NCBI GenBank assembly: GCA_903994635.1
Contig: CAJEXQ010000004.1
Span: 58,721 to 122,720, forward strand
Direction: 5' to 3'
DNA: 64,000 nt
Source: an uncultured Chlorobiaceae bacterium
Lineage (GTDB): Bacteria; Bacteroidota; Chlorobiia; Chlorobiales; Chlorobiaceae
In this document: positions 43,950 to 53,607 of the stretch, piece after piece
Numbering within the stretch: position 1 is the first letter of the stretch
Layout of the letters: each line of letters opens with the position of its first letter
Translations under genes and position numbers: made by a program
Notes under the pieces: model-generated
The model's input: only the letters and a program-made list of their open reading frames with translations
What the model was told of the DNA's origin: nothing
Database searches by the model: none

Positions 43950-44381
43950 ATGAGGCCAAAAAAGAGAATAGTTGCCATTGATTACGGCGCCAAACGCATT
44001 GGAGTGGCCCGGAGTGATCCCCTCTGGCTCTTTGCCCAGTCTGTTGGTACCTTTGACCGTCCCGGTCTCTCTGTAGCTCTTGCGACGATGGTGAAGCAGG
44101 ATGACATTGGGTTGCTTCTTGTTGGGTATCCGCTCAGTGACGGTGATGAGCGCAATGCCATGACCGAAGTGGTTGACCGATTTATTGAGGGGCTTCGTGC
44201 AGAGTTTCCGCGGTTACCGATAGAAACGGTTGATGAACACCGCTCATCAAGGAGTGCACGCCAGATTTTGATTGCATCGGGACGATCAAGAAAGGAGCGG
44301 CAGCAGAAAGGGCGGCTCGACAGCGCGGCGGCCTGTGTGCTGCTCAGTGAATATCTTGAATGTTGCCACCGGAGCGGGTAG
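43950..44381 (+). CDS. ruvX: Holliday junction resolvase-like YqgF/RuvX
   Basis: This 143-residue RNase H-like protein has AIDYGAKRIGVARSD with the first Asp, LLLVGYPLSDGDER, VDEHRSSRSA and LDSAAACVLLSEYL with the last Asp. In E. coli YqgF is needed for 16S rRNA 5' processing. ATG 43950 gives the family N-terminus; the frame runs upstream to 43887 without matching the family. pyrE follows 88 bp downstream. Confidence 0.92.
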   Translation: MRPKKRIVAIDYGAKRIGVARSDPLWLFAQSVGTFDRPGLSVALATMVKQDDIGLLLVGYPLSDGDERNAMTEVVDRFIEGLRAEFPRLPIETVDEHRSSRSARQILIASGRSRKERQQKGRLDSAAACVLLSEYLECCHRSG

Positions 44382-44469
44382 CTAAATGTTTTTCCTTTAG
44401 CTTTTGGGAGCGGCTTCTTTATCTTCAGGTTCATTGAAATCAATACCATTCACAGGCAACACTTTTCTT

Positions 44470-45051
44470 ATGAGCACCACACCAATGCTTGATGTTTTCA
44501 AATCAACCGGTGCGCTGCTTGATGGTCACTTCAAGCTGACATCAGGTCGCCACAGCAATGCCTACTTTCAGTGCGCGAAGGTTTTGCAGTATCCAGAGCA
44601 TTTGTCTGCGGTTTGCAGCAGGATTGCAGGGCATTTTGCTGATAAAGGCATACAAACGGTTATCTCTCCGGCCATTGGAGGTATTGTAGTCGGGACGGAG
44701 GTTGGCCGTCAGCTCGGTGTCAAGACCATTTTTGCCGAGCGCAAGGATGGAGAGATGACGATTCGCCGGGGCTTCAGCCTGGAGCCCAATGAGCGGGTGC
44801 TGGTTATTGAGGATGTGATAACCACCGGCGGCTCGGTTGCCGAGGTGATTTCGCTCATTAACGCTGCCGGAGCAACGCTCGTCGGAGTTGGCTCAGTGGT
44901 TGACCGCAGCAATGGGCGCGTGAAACTTGCGGATGACCAATTTTCGGTGCTTTCGATGGAGGTGATTAGCTATGCCCCTGAAGAGTGCCCCCTCTGCAAG
45001 GCGGGCGTGCCAGTCGACGCTCCCGGAAGCCGCGCAAACAAGCAAAACTGA
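44470..45051 (+). CDS. pyrE: Orotate phosphoribosyltransferase
   Basis: This 193-residue enzyme has [17 protein letters not shown] near the N-terminus, [15 protein letters not shown] and the PRPP-binding [17 protein letters not shown]. It makes OMP from orotate and PRPP. I start at ATG 44470; the longer frame from 44404 adds non-family sequence. The C-terminus has a CPLC pair, as in long PyrE forms of this phylum. tyrA starts 6 bp after the stop. Confidence 0.94.
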   Translation: MSTTPMLDVFKSTGALLDGHFKLTSGRHSNAYFQCAKVLQYPEHLSAVCSRIAGHFADKGIQTVISPAIGGIVVGTEVGRQLGVKTIFAERKDGEMTIRRGFSLEPNERVLVIEDVITTGGSVAEVISLINAAGATLVGVGSVVDRSNGRVKLADDQFSVLSMEVISYAPEECPLCKAGVPVDAPGSRANKQN

Positions 45052-45056
45052 AGGGG

Positions 45057-45926
45057 ATGATGGTGGAATCACCGATCAGGAGCATCTCCTTTATTGGCCT
45101 CGGGTTGATTGGCATGTCACTGCTGCGGGCAATCAAGAGTTCGCCGCTTGCCAGAGAGCGCTCAATCCGGTTTCAGGGGTTTGATCCGAACTTTACAGAG
45201 AGTGACCGTTGTAGAGTCAAAGAGCTGGGCCTCGATTCCTTTATCGATGATAAAAAAACACTTTACAATGCTGATCTGCTGATTCTTGCAGCTCCGGTTG
45301 AGGTCAATATTGCCCTTCTCGACGAGGTAAAGCAGTTTGCGCCTCCCGCAACGCTGGTGAGCGATGTGTCGAGTACCAAGTCACTCATTGCCCGGAGAGC
45401 GCGGGAGCTTGATCTCCCATTCATTGGAATGCACCCCATGGCAGGCAAGGAACAGAAGGGCTATCAAGAGAGCCAGAAAGAACTTCTGCGTGACAAGCGT
45501 ATCATCTTTTGTGACGATAATGGTCTGCTTGCCAGTGAAAAGGGCATGTTTCTTGTCAGGTTGCTCGAATCGGCAGGGTGCACAACGCTCTCCATGACCC
45601 CTGACGACCATGATCGTGTTATCGCCAAAGTAAGCCATCTGCCCCAATTGCTTTCGACCCTGCTGATGGGCTACTGCGGAGAGTCGATTAGCAAGTCAGG
45701 CCCCGGTTTTGCGACACTTGCAAGGCTTGCAGGCAGCTCCTGGGAGATCTGGCGTGATATTGTTGTTACCAACAGCGACAACATTGCCGGGGAACTTGAC
45801 CATTTTTCCGCAGAGCTGGCACTGCTTGCCCAGGAGGTGCGGCAACGCAACCTTGGAGAGCTTGAATCGCGCTTCAGTGAGGCCAATCGCTTATATCAAA
45901 ACCTTAAAGAGACGAACCGGCCATGA
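45057..45926 (+). CDS. tyrA: Prephenate dehydrogenase
   Basis: This 289-residue protein has [17 protein letters not shown] (NAD-binding), [21 protein letters not shown] and [15 protein letters not shown] with the catalytic His. It oxidises prephenate (or arogenate) to the tyrosine precursor. The start is ATG 45057 or the adjacent ATG 45060, preceded by AAGGGG. Its stop overlaps the nadK start (ATGA). Confidence 0.92.
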   Translation: MMVESPIRSISFIGLGLIGMSLLRAIKSSPLARERSIRFQGFDPNFTESDRCRVKELGLDSFIDDKKTLYNADLLILAAPVEVNIALLDEVKQFAPPATLVSDVSSTKSLIARRARELDLPFIGMHPMAGKEQKGYQESQKELLRDKRIIFCDDNGLLASEKGMFLVRLLESAGCTTLSMTPDDHDRVIAKVSHLPQLLSTLLMGYCGESISKSGPGFATLARLAGSSWEIWRDIVVTNSDNIAGELDHFSAELALLAQEVRQRNLGELESRFSEANRLYQNLKETNRP

Positions 45927-46780
45927 AATTCGCGATTGTTGTCAATGTCTCAAGAGAGAATGCCCTTGTGCTGGCCCGCGAGCTTGCCGAATGGCTTGCC
46001 GAGCGGAATGTAGACTATGTTTTTGAGACACTCTCCGCAGAAAAGCTCCATATTGAACATTCCGTTCCTATCGAGGAGCTTGGTAAGCACTGTGATGCCT
46101 TTATCTCGCTTGGCGGCGATGGAACACTCCTCTTTGCCTCGCATTATGCGGTCACGAAGCCGGTTATCGGTGTCAATGCAGGCTACCTCGGCTTTTTGAC
46201 GGAGTTTACCCAGGCAGAAATGTTTTCGGCAATAGAAACGGTGCTGAATGGAAGCTACTCCATCCATACCCGCTCGCAACTTGAAGCGACGGTGCGTATC
46301 GACAATCAGTTTCAGCATCTTCGGGCGCTGAATGATGTCGTTATCGAAAAAGGGGCCTATTCGCGTATTCCGACATTTATTATCAAGCTGGACGGCGAGC
46401 TGCTTAGCTCCTACCGGGCTGATGGCATCATTATTGCCACTTCGACCGGCTCAACCGCATACTCCATGTCTGCCGGTGGTCCGATTATTGCCCCGAAATC
46501 AAATGTTTTTGTCATCACACCAATATGCCCGCACATGCTGACCGTCCGGCCTATTGTTATCAGTGATGAAAAGAGTATCGAGGTCTCGGTTGATGCTCCA
46601 GACGGCTTCTTTCCCCTGAATTGTGATGGCACATTAAAAAAAATGCTTTCACCACAGGAGATCATCACCGTAAAGAAATCTTCAGTGATTATCAATCTGG
46701 TCGCCAACGAAAGCCGCAATTACAGTGAAATTCTGCGCAATAAGCTGCTCTGGGGCCGCGAGCATAATTTCGGCCAGTAA
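45923..46780 (+). CDS. nadK: NAD kinase
   Basis: This 285-residue protein has [14 protein letters not shown] near residue 64 (GGDG motif), [23 protein letters not shown] and [22 protein letters not shown]. It phosphorylates NAD to NADP. It is coupled by a 4-bp overlap to tyrA, making pyrE-tyrA-nadK one unit. The unknown 477-residue gene follows 42 bp downstream and is probably co-transcribed. Confidence 0.94.
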   Translation: MKFAIVVNVSRENALVLARELAEWLAERNVDYVFETLSAEKLHIEHSVPIEELGKHCDAFISLGGDGTLLFASHYAVTKPVIGVNAGYLGFLTEFTQAEMFSAIETVLNGSYSIHTRSQLEATVRIDNQFQHLRALNDVVIEKGAYSRIPTFIIKLDGELLSSYRADGIIIATSTGSTAYSMSAGGPIIAPKSNVFVITPICPHMLTVRPIVISDEKSIEVSVDAPDGFFPLNCDGTLKKMLSPQEIITVKKSSVIINLVANESRNYSEILRNKLLWGREHNFGQ

Positions 46781-46822
46781 CGGAGCGGTTATCTTTCTGA
46801 ACATATCAGCCAGACCATTTTC

Positions 46823-48256
46823 ATGAGTAACAGCATCAGTTCCGGCTCACTTCACGAGCTGCTCGGTATTCCTCCCTGCACTCCGCTGAGTACCGATGAG
46901 ATGTGCCTTTGCCTCAAGCCGGTTCTCTATCCAGCGCCAGTTCTGCCTGAACGTCTGGAACAGTTTTGCCTTGCCCTTGTTGCCGCTATGCAGTCGCTTG
47001 GCATAACCGTTCTTTCAGCAGATGAGGCTTCGGGCGGTGACGGCAGGTTTTCACCTGGCACGGTTATCCTCGCGCCAGGTTATTTTCCTGACAATCTGCT
47101 CGCCATCAACAGGGTGACAACACTCTATAACAACATTATTGTCGGTATTTACGACGAGCCTGCGCCGCTTACCACCCAGTCGCTTCCCCAGGAACGACTT
47201 GATGCCATTGTGGGCCGCCTTGCCCTGGATATGGTGCATATCCTCATCTTTGTGACCGATCGTTCATGGACAATATGCACCATGAATGGGGGTGTTGTCA
47301 CCTTTAATACCCCGTATCCACTGACGGAAGATGTGCGCAACACACTGGTACCGAAGCTGACGGCACAGGTTGTTCCCCCAAGAGCTGAAGAGCTTGACAT
47401 TGAGCATGGAGGGTTGCTGACCGGAACGCCGGAGTTTGAAGCCGTTGCGGCAGATTTTATGCAGTGCAGCGCCCTGTGGAGCAAGAACGCCTCTCTCTTG
47501 ACACACACATCAACCGAGGGGCTTGATTACCGGGCCCCATTCTATAAAAGGATTGTTGCCCGTTATCTTGATCAGCGAAGCGGCATGAGCTATGGATTTT
47601 TTGCCCGTCAGTTGTCGGTATCTGTACAGCCCGCATCTTATTCCGCTGGAGCGGGGCTGCTCACAGTTCATCTGCAAGGGCGTGATTTTTTTGTTTCCGT
47701 GCCACAAATCAGCGTTATTACGACAAGGTCGGGATGCCGAAAAAATCATCTTGACCCAAAGGGCGATCTTGTGGAGATCGGGCTCTCTCAACGTGATGGA
47801 AGGGGGCGCGCCTGGCTGAAGACGCCCCAAGGGCTTTCGCCGGAGAGTGTTGCCAAGCCATCTTTCGATACACTCACTATTCTTGCCCATGCTCTGGGCA
47901 ATGCCCTGACGGCAAGCATCCTTAAGACGCTGAAGCCGGAAGCCCTTTTTCCCGGTCATCTTGCATTGTTCGGTGCATCAATGACACACTGGCACGATTA
48001 TCCCGAGAGCGGCCAGCTTCCCGGAGGGTACTATCTGCATGGAGAACAAAATCCTCCTGTTGCCTGCTCAACACCGCAATCAGCGGCATACAGCCTGCTT
48101 GGAAAAATAGCAGCGCTTGAACAAGCACTCGAACAGGGAACAGAGTACCGGGGAGATGTGCATATTGAGCCGAACCATGGCACCAATATTGTCGGTATGC
48201 TGTCACTTGCAGAAACGGCAAGGCTCATGAACCCTGCCCCTTGCCCTGAAGCGTGA
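46823..48256 (+). CDS. Protein of unknown function, 477 residues
   Basis: No domain is recognised. The protein has no signal peptide or membrane helix. The first ~210 residues look like a mixed alpha/beta domain with strands VILAPGYFPDN, IIVGIYDEPAP and ILIFVTDRSWTICT. The C-terminal part (about 265-475) has ten or more strand-like stretches and SGCRKNHLDPKGDLVEIGLSQRDGRGRAWL. Codon use looks like its neighbours, so it is not clearly foreign. It follows nadK and is convergent with kdsC-like at 8 bp. Possibly a Chlorobiaceae-specific gene. Confidence 0.7.
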   Translation: MSNSISSGSLHELLGIPPCTPLSTDEMCLCLKPVLYPAPVLPERLEQFCLALVAAMQSLGITVLSADEASGGDGRFSPGTVILAPGYFPDNLLAINRVTTLYNNIIVGIYDEPAPLTTQSLPQERLDAIVGRLALDMVHILIFVTDRSWTICTMNGGVVTFNTPYPLTEDVRNTLVPKLTAQVVPPRAEELDIEHGGLLTGTPEFEAVAADFMQCSALWSKNASLLTHTSTEGLDYRAPFYKRIVARYLDQRSGMSYGFFARQLSVSVQPASYSAGAGLLTVHLQGRDFFVSVPQISVITTRSGCRKNHLDPKGDLVEIGLSQRDGRGRAWLKTPQGLSPESVAKPSFDTLTILAHALGNALTASILKTLKPEALFPGHLALFGASMTHWHDYPESGQLPGGYYLHGEQNPPVACSTPQSAAYSLLGKIAALEQALEQGTEYRGDVHIEPNHGTNIVGMLSLAETARLMNPAPCPEA

Positions 48257-48263
48257 GCCGGGC

Positions 48264-48815
48264 TTATTCCTCCTCTTCAGCGCGCTCAAAGTAGGGCCAT
48301 TTGCCCTGACGAATGAGAATCATCTCGACCAACTCACGAATGCACCCTTTTCCCCCTTCATAGCCCGAAATATAGCCGACCCTGTGCCGGAGATAATCAG
48401 CCCCGTCAATAGCCGTTGCGGGCAACCCAACTTTTGAAAGCAGATCAATGTCACCAATATCATCGCCGATATAGGCACACTCTTCATCAGAAAGATTGTG
48501 GCGCAGGCGGAAGGCTTCGTAAGAGTAGAGCAGATTTTCACCGTTGAGGTAAAGGTCGCGCACTCCGAGCGCTTCAAGAAGGGGACGGTACCCTTCGGCA
48601 TCTCTTTCCGACAGAACGGCGATATGCACACCCTGCTTCAGCGCCTCTTTTATTGCCACAGCATCCCGCACCGAAATTGAACAAATTTCCCCTCCGTTGC
48701 AGTCAAAGGTAATTCTGCTGCCATTCAGCACCCCGTCAACCGGGAAGAGAAGCGCCCTGACAGCATTAAGCGCCTGATTTATTCTTGATGATGGATCAGC
48801 TTGCGAAGGCTGCAT
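48264..48815 (-). CDS. KdsC-like HAD protein lacking the catalytic Asp (likely pseudoenzyme)
   Basis: This 183-residue protein aligns with KdsC, the Kdo-8-phosphate phosphatase: GDDIGDIDLLSKVGLPATAI is HAD motif IV, and GYEGGKGCIRELVEMIL is the C-terminal tail. But motif I reads FPVDGVLNGS instead of FDVDGVLTDG, so the nucleophile Asp is Pro25. Around motif III the usual DK is replaced by NLL in LYLNGENLLYS. Activity as a phosphatase is therefore doubtful. Start ATG 48815 avoids a 28-bp overlap with kdsA. It directly follows kdsA (38 bp), so the context is Kdo synthesis. Confidence 0.82.
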   Translation of the reverse strand: MQPSQADPSSRINQALNAVRALLFPVDGVLNGSRITFDCNGGEICSISVRDAVAIKEALKQGVHIAVLSERDAEGYRPLLEALGVRDLYLNGENLLYSYEAFRLRHNLSDEECAYIGDDIGDIDLLSKVGLPATAIDGADYLRHRVGYISGYEGGKGCIRELVEMILIRQGKWPYFERAEEEE

Positions 48816-48853
48816 CCCGAAATATTGAAAACCATCCAAGAGCGTATGAAATT

Positions 48854-49684
48854 TTAGAGTGAATGAAGAGTGTGCACGCACCGGTAGAGGTGGAGCAGTT
48901 GTTTGACAATGGCTCCGAAATCGGCCAATGCCACCTGCGTAGGGGCATCCGAGAGCGCTTTCGGGGGATTGGGGTGAATCTCAAAAAAGAGGCCATCGAC
49001 ACCCGCCGCCACCGCAGCACGGGCGAGAGGCATAATATACTGGCGCTCACCGCCGGAAATACCCGACCCGGCACCAGGAAGCTGAAGACTGTGAGTGGCA
49101 TCATAAAGAACCGGATATCCCGATTCAGCCATCTTGGCGAGCCCCCTGAAATCGACAACGAGATTGTGATAGCCAAAGCTTGAGCCCCGTTCAGTGAGCA
49201 TGACCCGGCTGTTGCCAGTCTGGACAACCTTTGCGGCAGCAAGCGCCATATCCTCAGGGGCCATAAACTGCCCTTTTTTGATATTGACCGCCAGACCACT
49301 CTCACCAGCGGCAACAAGAAGCTGCGTCTGGCGGCAAAGAAATGCCGGTATCTGCAAGACATCGACGTAACGGGAGGCAAGCGTTATATCTTTTGTTTCA
49401 TGTACATCGGTAATGACCGGCATATTGAAGCTCTGGCGAATCTCGGCAAGCACTTCAAGCGCCTCAGTGTCACCGATGCCGGTAAAGGAGGAGCCAGAGG
49501 TGCGATTGGCCTTGCGGTACGATCCCTTGAATATAAAACGAACACCCTCGAGCTTGCTTATACGCTGCAACTCTTCAGCCGTCTCCATCGCCATAGCCCG
49601 GTTTTCGATGACGCAGGGGCCTGCAATAAAAAGGGGAGCACTCTCATCAGGAACAGATATTGAACCAATTGAAAATTTTTGCAC
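48854..49684 (-). CDS. kdsA: 3-deoxy-8-phosphooctulonate synthase (KdsA)
   Basis: This 276-residue enzyme condenses arabinose-5-phosphate and phosphoenolpyruvate to Kdo-8-phosphate for [17 protein letters not shown] has the Cys that marks the metal-dependent class (the metal-free E. coli type has Asn there). [20 protein letters not shown] and [12 protein letters not shown] are further motifs. It heads a two-gene unit with the kdsC-like gene. The short ClpB gene is divergent, 123 bp away. Confidence 0.94.
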   Translation of the reverse strand: MQKFSIGSISVPDESAPLFIAGPCVIENRAMAMETAEELQRISKLEGVRFIFKGSYRKANRTSGSSFTGIGDTEALEVLAEIRQSFNMPVITDVHETKDITLASRYVDVLQIPAFLCRQTQLLVAAGESGLAVNIKKGQFMAPEDMALAAAKVVQTGNSRVMLTERGSSFGYHNLVVDFRGLAKMAESGYPVLYDATHSLQLPGAGSGISGGERQYIMPLARAAVAAGVDGLFFEIHPNPPKALSDAPTQVALADFGAIVKQLLHLYRCVHTLHSL

Positions 49685-49807
49685 GCTGTTATCGGTTACT
49701 TTTTTTGTAGTTTAAGATGTATGTGGCGGTGGCGTTTATTGCCATCTTGAGCTCTGAAGTTACAACAATATTTCTTATTCACACTTTGTAATCAAACGCT
49801 GAAAACA

Positions 49808-51130
49808 ATGAGTACTGCTGATACGAAACAACGGTTGGATGAGATAGAAAAACAGCTTGCAAATCTTGTTGAAGAGCAGACCGTTATCAAGGCTAAATGG
49901 GAGAGTGAGAAGCAGTTGATACAGTCGTCGCGAACCCTGAAATCGCAAATCGAAGAGCTTCGGGTGCAGGCTGAAGAGTTTGAACGCCAGGGCGACTATG
50001 GCAAGGTTGCCGAAATTCGCTATGGAAAAACTGTGGCGATTGAGCGCGAGCTGGAAGAGATTCGCCTGAAAATAGAGGAGAAGAAAGCCTCGGGCAATCT
50101 GATTATGAAAGAGGAGATTGATGCGGAGGATATTGCCGATATTGTATCGAAATGGACAGGGATTCCACTCAGCAAGATGCTTCAGTCGGAGCGGCAAAAG
50201 CTTTTGCTTATCGAGGAGGAACTGCATAAACGGGTGATTGGGCAGTACGATGCCGTTACTGCAGTCAGTGATGCGGTCAAGCGCTCACGGGCAGGTATGG
50301 GCGACGATAAACGTCCGATTGGATCTTTTATTTTTCTGGGGCCGACAGGCGTGGGTAAAACCGAACTGGCTCGTACGCTTGCTGATTATCTTTTTGATGA
50401 TGAGGAGGCCATGATTCGCATCGACATGAGTGAATATATGGAAGCCCATAACGTCAGCCGCCTTGTTGGCGCCCCTCCAGGCTACATTGGCTATGAAGAG
50501 GGCGGTCAACTCACCGAAGCGGTAAGGCGCAAGCCGTTTTCGGTTGTGTTGCTCGACGAAATAGAAAAAGCGCATCCCGATGTTTTTAATGTTCTCCTGC
50601 AGATTCTTGATGATGGACGTCTGACCGACAGTAAAGGGAGGACGGTGAACTTCAAGAACACCATCATCATTATGACGAGCAACATCGGAGCGCAGCTTAT
50701 CCAGTCTGAAATAGCGAAGATGGAGGGGTCAAACCGTGAGTCGGCGCTTTCGGGCCTGCAGGAAAAACTCCTTCAGTTGCTGAAGCAGAAGGTACGTCCG
50801 GAGTTTTTGAACCGGATTGACGAGGTTATTCTTTTCACACCGCTCACGAGAGATGATCTGAAAAAAATTGTGCTGATCCAGTTTGACCATATCAAGGCAA
50901 CGGCCCTGCGCCAGCGTATTGCCCTTACCATTTCTGATGCGGCTATAGCATGGCTCTCTGATGCCGGTTTTGATCCCGCCTTTGGTGCCCGTCCGCTCAA
51001 GAGGGTGATGCAGCGCAAGATTACCAACAAAATTTCGGAACTTATTCTTTCCGGCAAGGTACAGGAGGGTGAGGAGGTTGCTGTCGATATTTCGGGAGGT
51101 GAGCTGACGGTGGTGAAGAGTATTGCATAA
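49808..51130 (+). CDS. Short ClpB: coiled-coil and second AAA domain only
   Basis: This 440-residue protein starts inside what is normally the ClpB middle domain. Residues 5-100 form a heptad-rich coiled coil ([20 protein letters not shown]), and [12 protein letters not shown] is at about 113-124. The second AAA+ module has Walker [10 protein letters not shown] (178-186), Walker [12 protein letters not shown], the pore loop [11 protein letters not shown] and sensor [15 protein letters not shown]. The N domain and first ATPase are absent; the 123 bp upstream hold no remnant of them. I recall similar short ClpB paralogues in Chlorobium. It may form its own hexamer or mix with full-length ClpB. 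The ATG at 49808 is a good start. Confidence 0.87.
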   Translation: MSTADTKQRLDEIEKQLANLVEEQTVIKAKWESEKQLIQSSRTLKSQIEELRVQAEEFERQGDYGKVAEIRYGKTVAIERELEEIRLKIEEKKASGNLIMKEEIDAEDIADIVSKWTGIPLSKMLQSERQKLLLIEEELHKRVIGQYDAVTAVSDAVKRSRAGMGDDKRPIGSFIFLGPTGVGKTELARTLADYLFDDEEAMIRIDMSEYMEAHNVSRLVGAPPGYIGYEEGGQLTEAVRRKPFSVVLLDEIEKAHPDVFNVLLQILDDGRLTDSKGRTVNFKNTIIIMTSNIGAQLIQSEIAKMEGSNRESALSGLQEKLLQLLKQKVRPEFLNRIDEVILFTPLTRDDLKKIVLIQFDHIKATALRQRIALTISDAAIAWLSDAGFDPAFGARPLKRVMQRKITNKISELILSGKVQEGEEVAVDISGGELTVVKSIA

Positions 51131-51142
51131 TTTTTGGTGCCC

Positions 51143-52279
51143 ATGAAAAAGTCGCTTGTGGCTGCGGCGTTGCTGCTCTTTTTCTGCCTGCTTGATGCGC
51201 CGTGCTTTGGTGCCGTGCAGCCTGACAGCCTGTCGATTAAAATCGGTCAGATGCTGATGATTGGTTTCAGGGGGCTCACCGTTGCTCCTGAGATAGCTGC
51301 CGATATTACGCAGCGCCGGATAGGCGGGGCGGTGCTCTTTGACTATGATGTTCCTTCGCACACCCCGTTGAGGAATATCAGCACTCCGGCACAGCTCTCC
51401 AGCTTGACGCTGGAGTTGCAGAAGTTGTCAGCGATACCGCTTTTTATTGCCATAGATCAGGAGGGAGGAAAAGTCAATCGCCTCAAACCGGCAAGAGGAT
51501 TTCCTGCCAGTGTGTCTGCGGAACGTCTTGGTCTGCTCGATAATCCCGACAGCACCAGAGCTGCGGCATTACAGACCGCCAGAACGCTGAAAGCCATGCA
51601 CATCGGGATGAATCTTGCGCCCGTGGCAGACCTCAACAGCAATCCGCTCAATCCAGTTATCGGCAAGCTTTCAAGAAGCTTTTCTGCCGACCCTGCGGTG
51701 GTCATAAGGAACATCGTACAGACCTGCAACAGCTATCGGACTGAAGGCATTATTCCCACCCTGAAACATTTTCCCGGCCACGGCAGTTCAACCACTGATA
51801 CTCATCTCGATTTTACCGACATAACGGCAAGCTGGTCGGAGAAAGAGCTTGAACCCTATCGCTCCATGATAGCCTCTGGCTATTGCGATGCTGTCATGAC
51901 CGCCCATGTTTTCAATGGGAACCTCGACTCGCTCTACCCTGCTACGCTTTCAAAAGCTACAATTGACGGGCTGCTCAGGGGGAAGCTCGGCTTTAAAGGG
52001 GTGATTATCAGTGATGATATGCAAATGTGTGCTATTGCTGATCATTACGGTCTGGAGACGGCCATCCGCCTGGCGATCGATGCAGGCGTTGATATTTTGC
52101 TCTTTGGGAATAACACTGCTTATGATCCCGCCATAACCACAAAAGCTACTGAAATCATCAAGTCGCTGCTGGCCCGAAAGGTTATTACCACAGAGCGTAT
52201 TGACCGTTCGTATCGCCGCATTATGGAACTCAAGCAACGGTATAACCTTTTTCATAAGTCACTTACTTCTTCCTGGTAA
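51143..52279 (+). CDS. Exported beta-N-acetylhexosaminidase (NagZ-like, GH3)
   Basis: This 378-residue protein has a signal peptide (about 1-23). DQEGGKVNRLKPARGFPAS, KHFPGHGSSTTDTHLDF (Asp/His acid-base loop) and VIISDDMQMCAI (nucleophile Asp) are GH3 NagZ motifs. It removes GlcNAc from peptidoglycan fragments. The start is ATG 51143; TTG 51134 upstream is a poor alternative. It is 12 bp after the short clpB stop. NagZ in E. coli is cytoplasmic, so an exported NagZ together with a signal-less NamZ (8040-9203) is the reverse of the usual secreted-NamZ arrangement. Confidence 0.87.
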   Translation: MKKSLVAAALLLFFCLLDAPCFGAVQPDSLSIKIGQMLMIGFRGLTVAPEIAADITQRRIGGAVLFDYDVPSHTPLRNISTPAQLSSLTLELQKLSAIPLFIAIDQEGGKVNRLKPARGFPASVSAERLGLLDNPDSTRAAALQTARTLKAMHIGMNLAPVADLNSNPLNPVIGKLSRSFSADPAVVIRNIVQTCNSYRTEGIIPTLKHFPGHGSSTTDTHLDFTDITASWSEKELEPYRSMIASGYCDAVMTAHVFNGNLDSLYPATLSKATIDGLLRGKLGFKGVIISDDMQMCAIADHYGLETAIRLAIDAGVDILLFGNNTAYDPAITTKATEIIKSLLARKVITTERIDRSYRRIMELKQRYNLFHKSLTSSW

Positions 52280-52290
52280 AAAAATCCCTT

Positions 52291-52722
52291 ATGGATATTG
52301 ATACTGGATACTATCAACGCTGTATAAGCACACTGGAAAAGGCGCACTCCCTTTTACTGAGGGCAAACGTTGAGGAGATTGATTATGAGATGTACCGTTC
52401 AGCATGTATCAAAGAGTTTGAAATTATTTTAGAACAAAGTGGCAAACTGCTTCGCAAGGTACTCAAGCCATATTTCCATTCGTCAAAAGAGGTTGATAAA
52501 CTTTATTTTAAAGATATTTTCAGGCAGGCCTTATTACGAAGCATTATAAGCGCGGAACATTGTGAGCGTTGGCTGGAATACAGAGATACCAGAAACAATA
52601 CTGCGCACGATTACGGAGTAGCGTTTGCGGAAGATACGTTAGTGCTGTTACCGCAGTTTATTGCTGATGCAAAGGAGTTGGCTGCCGCCATAAACCTGAA
52701 AAACCATGTTGCTGAGGAATAA
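52291..52722 (+). CDS. HEPN-domain protein (HepT-like, HI0074 family)
   Basis: This 143-residue all-alpha protein carries TRNNTAHDYG, the R-x4-H motif (RNNTAH, 101-106) of HEPN RNases. The pattern matches nucleotidyltransferase substrate-binding proteins of the HI0074 type, which act as toxins paired with MNT antitoxins. It overlaps the MNT gene by 17 bp, so the two are coupled. The cluster sits between nagZ and sixA and looks like an acquired pair. Confidence 0.82.
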   Translation: MDIDTGYYQRCISTLEKAHSLLLRANVEEIDYEMYRSACIKEFEIILEQSGKLLRKVLKPYFHSSKEVDKLYFKDIFRQALLRSIISAEHCERWLEYRDTRNNTAHDYGVAFAEDTLVLLPQFIADAKELAAAINLKNHVAEE

Positions 52723-53029
52723 GGACAAACAAGCTCTTATAAACATATTTTCATGGGTTAACTATCCAATGGAGGTATGGGCTTATGGAAGCCGTGTCGA
52801 TGGAACTGCACACGAAGGCAGCGATTTAGATTTGGTGATACGCTGCAAAAACGGGGAAAAAATTCCGATAGATATATTTGCGGAGCTAAAAGATACCATC
52901 AGAGAAAGCAATATACCCATCCTCGTGGAGTTGTTTGATTGGGCACGATTACCTGAAAGCTTTCATCGCAATATAGAAGCACATCATGAGGTTCTTTTTT
53001 TAAACGATCAATCAGAAGCTTCAGCATGA
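52706..53029 (+). CDS. MNT nucleotidyltransferase-domain antitoxin
   Basis: This 107-residue protein has WAYGSRVDGTAHEGSDLDLV, the GSx10DxD nucleotidyltransferase signature (GSR at 28-30, Asp40 and Asp42), and a third acidic residue near VELFDW. MntA-type enzymes AMPylate a Tyr of the HEPN partner and silence it. It follows the HEPN gene with a 17-bp overlap. Confidence 0.85.
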   Translation: MLLRNKDKQALINIFSWVNYPMEVWAYGSRVDGTAHEGSDLDLVIRCKNGEKIPIDIFAELKDTIRESNIPILVELFDWARLPESFHRNIEAHHEVLFLNDQSEASA

Positions 53030-53107
53030 GATAATTATTGCATGATTCTTGAAAATCATGCAAATGACGAGGTGCATATCATATCAATAGAAGTAAATCA
53101 ATTACAC

Positions 53108-53602
53108 ATGAAAACCATCTACGTTGTCCGGCACGCAAAAGCAGGTTTGGGTAGCGCCCATACCGGCGATTTTGGCCGAAGACTTAACGAGGCAGGTCTG
53201 AAAGCTGCCCACTTTATGGCTGAGCTTCTTGAGGAGAGGGGTGTCGTTCCAGAGCTTGTTCTTTCAAGCCCTGCGGAGAGAGCAATAAGCACTGCCGAGA
53301 TCTTTTGTGACATTCTGCGTTACCCGAAGGAGCGTATCGAGAAGCGCATGGAAATATATGAGGGAGGCGCCGGTCGCTTGCTGACCATTCTTCAGGAGAT
53401 AGCTGATACAAGTAAAACAGTGATGTTGTTTGGACATAACCCCACTATGGGCTCGTTTTTAAACCTGCTGGCAGAGGGTGCTATTGTCAGTCTTGCAACC
53501 TGTGGAGTGGTGCGTATTGATCTGGCTGTCGATTCGTGGAGAGAGGTGCGTCCAGGGAGCGGGAAGTTGATCTGGTATGAGTTTCCGAAAAAGTATCAGT
53601 AA
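53108..53602 (+). CDS. sixA: SixA-like histidine phosphatase
   Basis: This 164-residue protein has IYVVRHAKAG with the catalytic RHA, LSSPAERAISTA and MLFGHNPTMGSF with the second His. SixA-type proteins dephosphorylate phosphohistidine, for example on HPt domains. I start at ATG 53108, which gives the family N-terminus; an in-frame ATG at 53042 adds 22 unconserved residues. It is convergent with gpsA, 5 bp apart. Confidence 0.87.
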   Translation: MKTIYVVRHAKAGLGSAHTGDFGRRLNEAGLKAAHFMAELLEERGVVPELVLSSPAERAISTAEIFCDILRYPKERIEKRMEIYEGGAGRLLTILQEIADTSKTVMLFGHNPTMGSFLNLLAEGAIVSLATCGVVRIDLAVDSWREVRPGSGKLIWYEFPKKYQ

Positions 53603-53607
53603 TGAGG

